A stretch of DNA of 7,284 bases, taken from Christensenella sp. UBA1259. Its GTDB lineage: Bacteria; Bacillota; Clostridia; Christensenellales; Borkfalkiaceae. Both the position numbers and the translations under genes were made by a program. This document shows positions 6,562 to 7,284 of this stretch, in pieces; position 1 is the first letter of the stretch, and every line of letters starts with the position of its first letter. The notes beneath the pieces were generated by a model. That model saw only the letters and a list, made by a program, of their open reading frames with translations. It ran no database searches and had not been told where the DNA came from. The DNA lies in assembly GCA_002308755.1 (NCBI GenBank), contig DBVR01000046.1:32135-39418 (forward strand), in the 5' to 3' direction.

Positions 6562-7284
6562 CGCGTCTGCGATTCAGGACTCGCTTATCCAAATCAAAGG
6601 GCTGTACAAGAATTTCGGGAAATTGCAGGTATTAAAGGGCGTTTCCGCGGAAATAAAGAAGGGTGAAAAGGTTGTTATAATAGGACCTTCGGGCAGCGGC
6701 AAATCGACGTTTTTAAGGTGTATGAATCTGTTGGAAACGCCGACCTACGGCGAAATATGGTTCGAAGGGAAACTTTTGACCCCCATAGACCCGTATCTTC
6801 ATTTCGACGTAATACGGTATTCGAAGACCTATAAAAAAATGCTGGAAGCGTCACTTTCTACCGACGTTTCGAGAGAAGAGACCGACGCAAGGATAATCTC
6901 CGATATAAAGCGGAACGACCTTCTTAAAAAGCATGAAGGCAAGGAATATTCTTCGGCGATAAGAAATCTTTACAGAGCGAATTTTTCCGATATCAACGTG
7001 ACCCGACAGAAAATAGGTATGGTGTTTCAGCATTTTAATCTGTTCAATAACCTTACCGTTATGCAAAACTTAATGCTCGCGCCCGTCCAGCTCAAACTGA
7101 AAAACAAGTTTCAGGCGGAAGAGCGGGGCATGGAACTTTTGGAACGCATAGGACTTGCCGACAAGGCGGGCGCTTATCCGTCCACTCTTTCGGGCGGGCA
7201 GAAACAGAGAATAGCGATAATACGCGCACTCGCGATGGAACCCGACGTAATGCTTTTCGACGAACCGACTTCCGCGCTCGATCC
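6542..7284 (+). CDS. Polar amino-acid ABC transporter ATP-binding protein (GlnQ/HisP family), 3' end outside window, with insertion before the Q-loop
   Basis: The cytoplasmic ATPase that powers the importer; 247 full codons are visible and the gene runs off the right edge. In order: A-loop and first strand with YKNFGKLQVLKGVS (22-35), Walker A GPSGSGKST (48-56), Q-loop Gln163 in MVFQHFNLF, signature LSGGQ (216-220), Walker B VMLFDEP (236-242) and D-loop SALD (244-247). The H-loop is not yet reached. The distance from Walker A Lys54 to Gln163 is 109 residues; in E. coli GlnQ it is about 44 and in HisP about 55, from memory. The excess is a charged, probably helical segment at about 82-149, between WFEGKLLTP and the INVTRQKIGM strand. 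All catalytic motifs are intact, so the insertion is not a sign of decay. Start GTG 6542 follows AAAGGAGG and overlaps the permease gene. Confidence 0.95.
   Translation, partial: MKDTERNASAIQDSLIQIKGLYKNFGKLQVLKGVSAEIKKGEKVVIIGPSGSGKSTFLRCMNLLETPTYGEIWFEGKLLTPIDPYLHFDVIRYSKTYKKMLEASLSTDVSREETDARIISDIKRNDLLKKHEGKEYSSAIRNLYRANFSDINVTRQKIGMVFQHFNLFNNLTVMQNLMLAPVQLKLKNKFQAEERGMELLERIGLADKAGAYPSTLSGGQKQRIAIIRALAMEPDVMLFDEPTSALD
6785..6988 (+). other. Extra charged segment within the ABC ATPase, between Walker A and Q-loop
   Basis: This encodes residues 82-149 of the ATPase. The translation is rich in Lys, Arg, Glu and Asp with regularly spaced hydrophobics (for example SKTYKKMLEASL, ARIISDIKRNDLLKKHEGKE, SAIRNLYRANF), which fits two or three amphipathic helices. 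It stays in frame and base composition looks like the rest of the gene. It has no motif I recognise. Confidence 0.7.

Overview
The window is chromosomal DNA from a Gram-positive-type bacterium, most likely an uncultured member of the Clostridia (Bacillota). The reasons are the adjacent gyrB-gyrA order, a short GyrB of the Bacillota kind, strong purine-rich Shine-Dalgarno (SD) sites, a SigA-type promoter and a lipoprotein solute receptor typical of a one-membrane cell. Codon use is heavy in ATA, AGG and GCG. A finer placement (for example a Christensenellales-like gut lineage) is only a guess. All six genes lie on the + strand.

Positions 1-3489 hold the 3' end of gyrB, all of gyrA, and a strong hairpin that probably terminates the gyrase transcript. 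Together GyrB (ATPase and TOPRIM) and GyrA (DNA breakage and wrapping) form DNA gyrase. Positions 3501-4799 encode one 432-residue ArsB/NhaD-like (SLC13-like) membrane transporter. Its substrate cannot be told from sequence, and it starts only 15 bases after the terminator stem with almost no SD. Positions 4800-4978 are a very A-rich intergenic region with a near-consensus promoter (TTGACA-17-TAAAAT) and a small 5'-UTR hairpin.

That promoter drives a polar-amino-acid ABC uptake operon: a lipoprotein substrate-binding protein (4979-5794), a HisM-type permease (5872-6561) and a GlnQ/HisP-type ATPase (6542 to beyond the right edge). A hairpin separates the receptor gene from the permease gene, and the permease and ATPase genes overlap by 20 bases.

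The operon carries the two most notable observations. The receptor appears to be circularly permuted: the segment that normally closes the family-3 binding-protein fold at the C-terminus sits right after the signal peptide, and the protein stops shortly after the second hinge. The ATPase carries an extra charged segment of about 55-68 residues between Walker A and the Q-loop. Both changes occur in one operon whose ligand-binding and catalytic residues are otherwise kept, which points to a functional but structurally divergent amino-acid importer.
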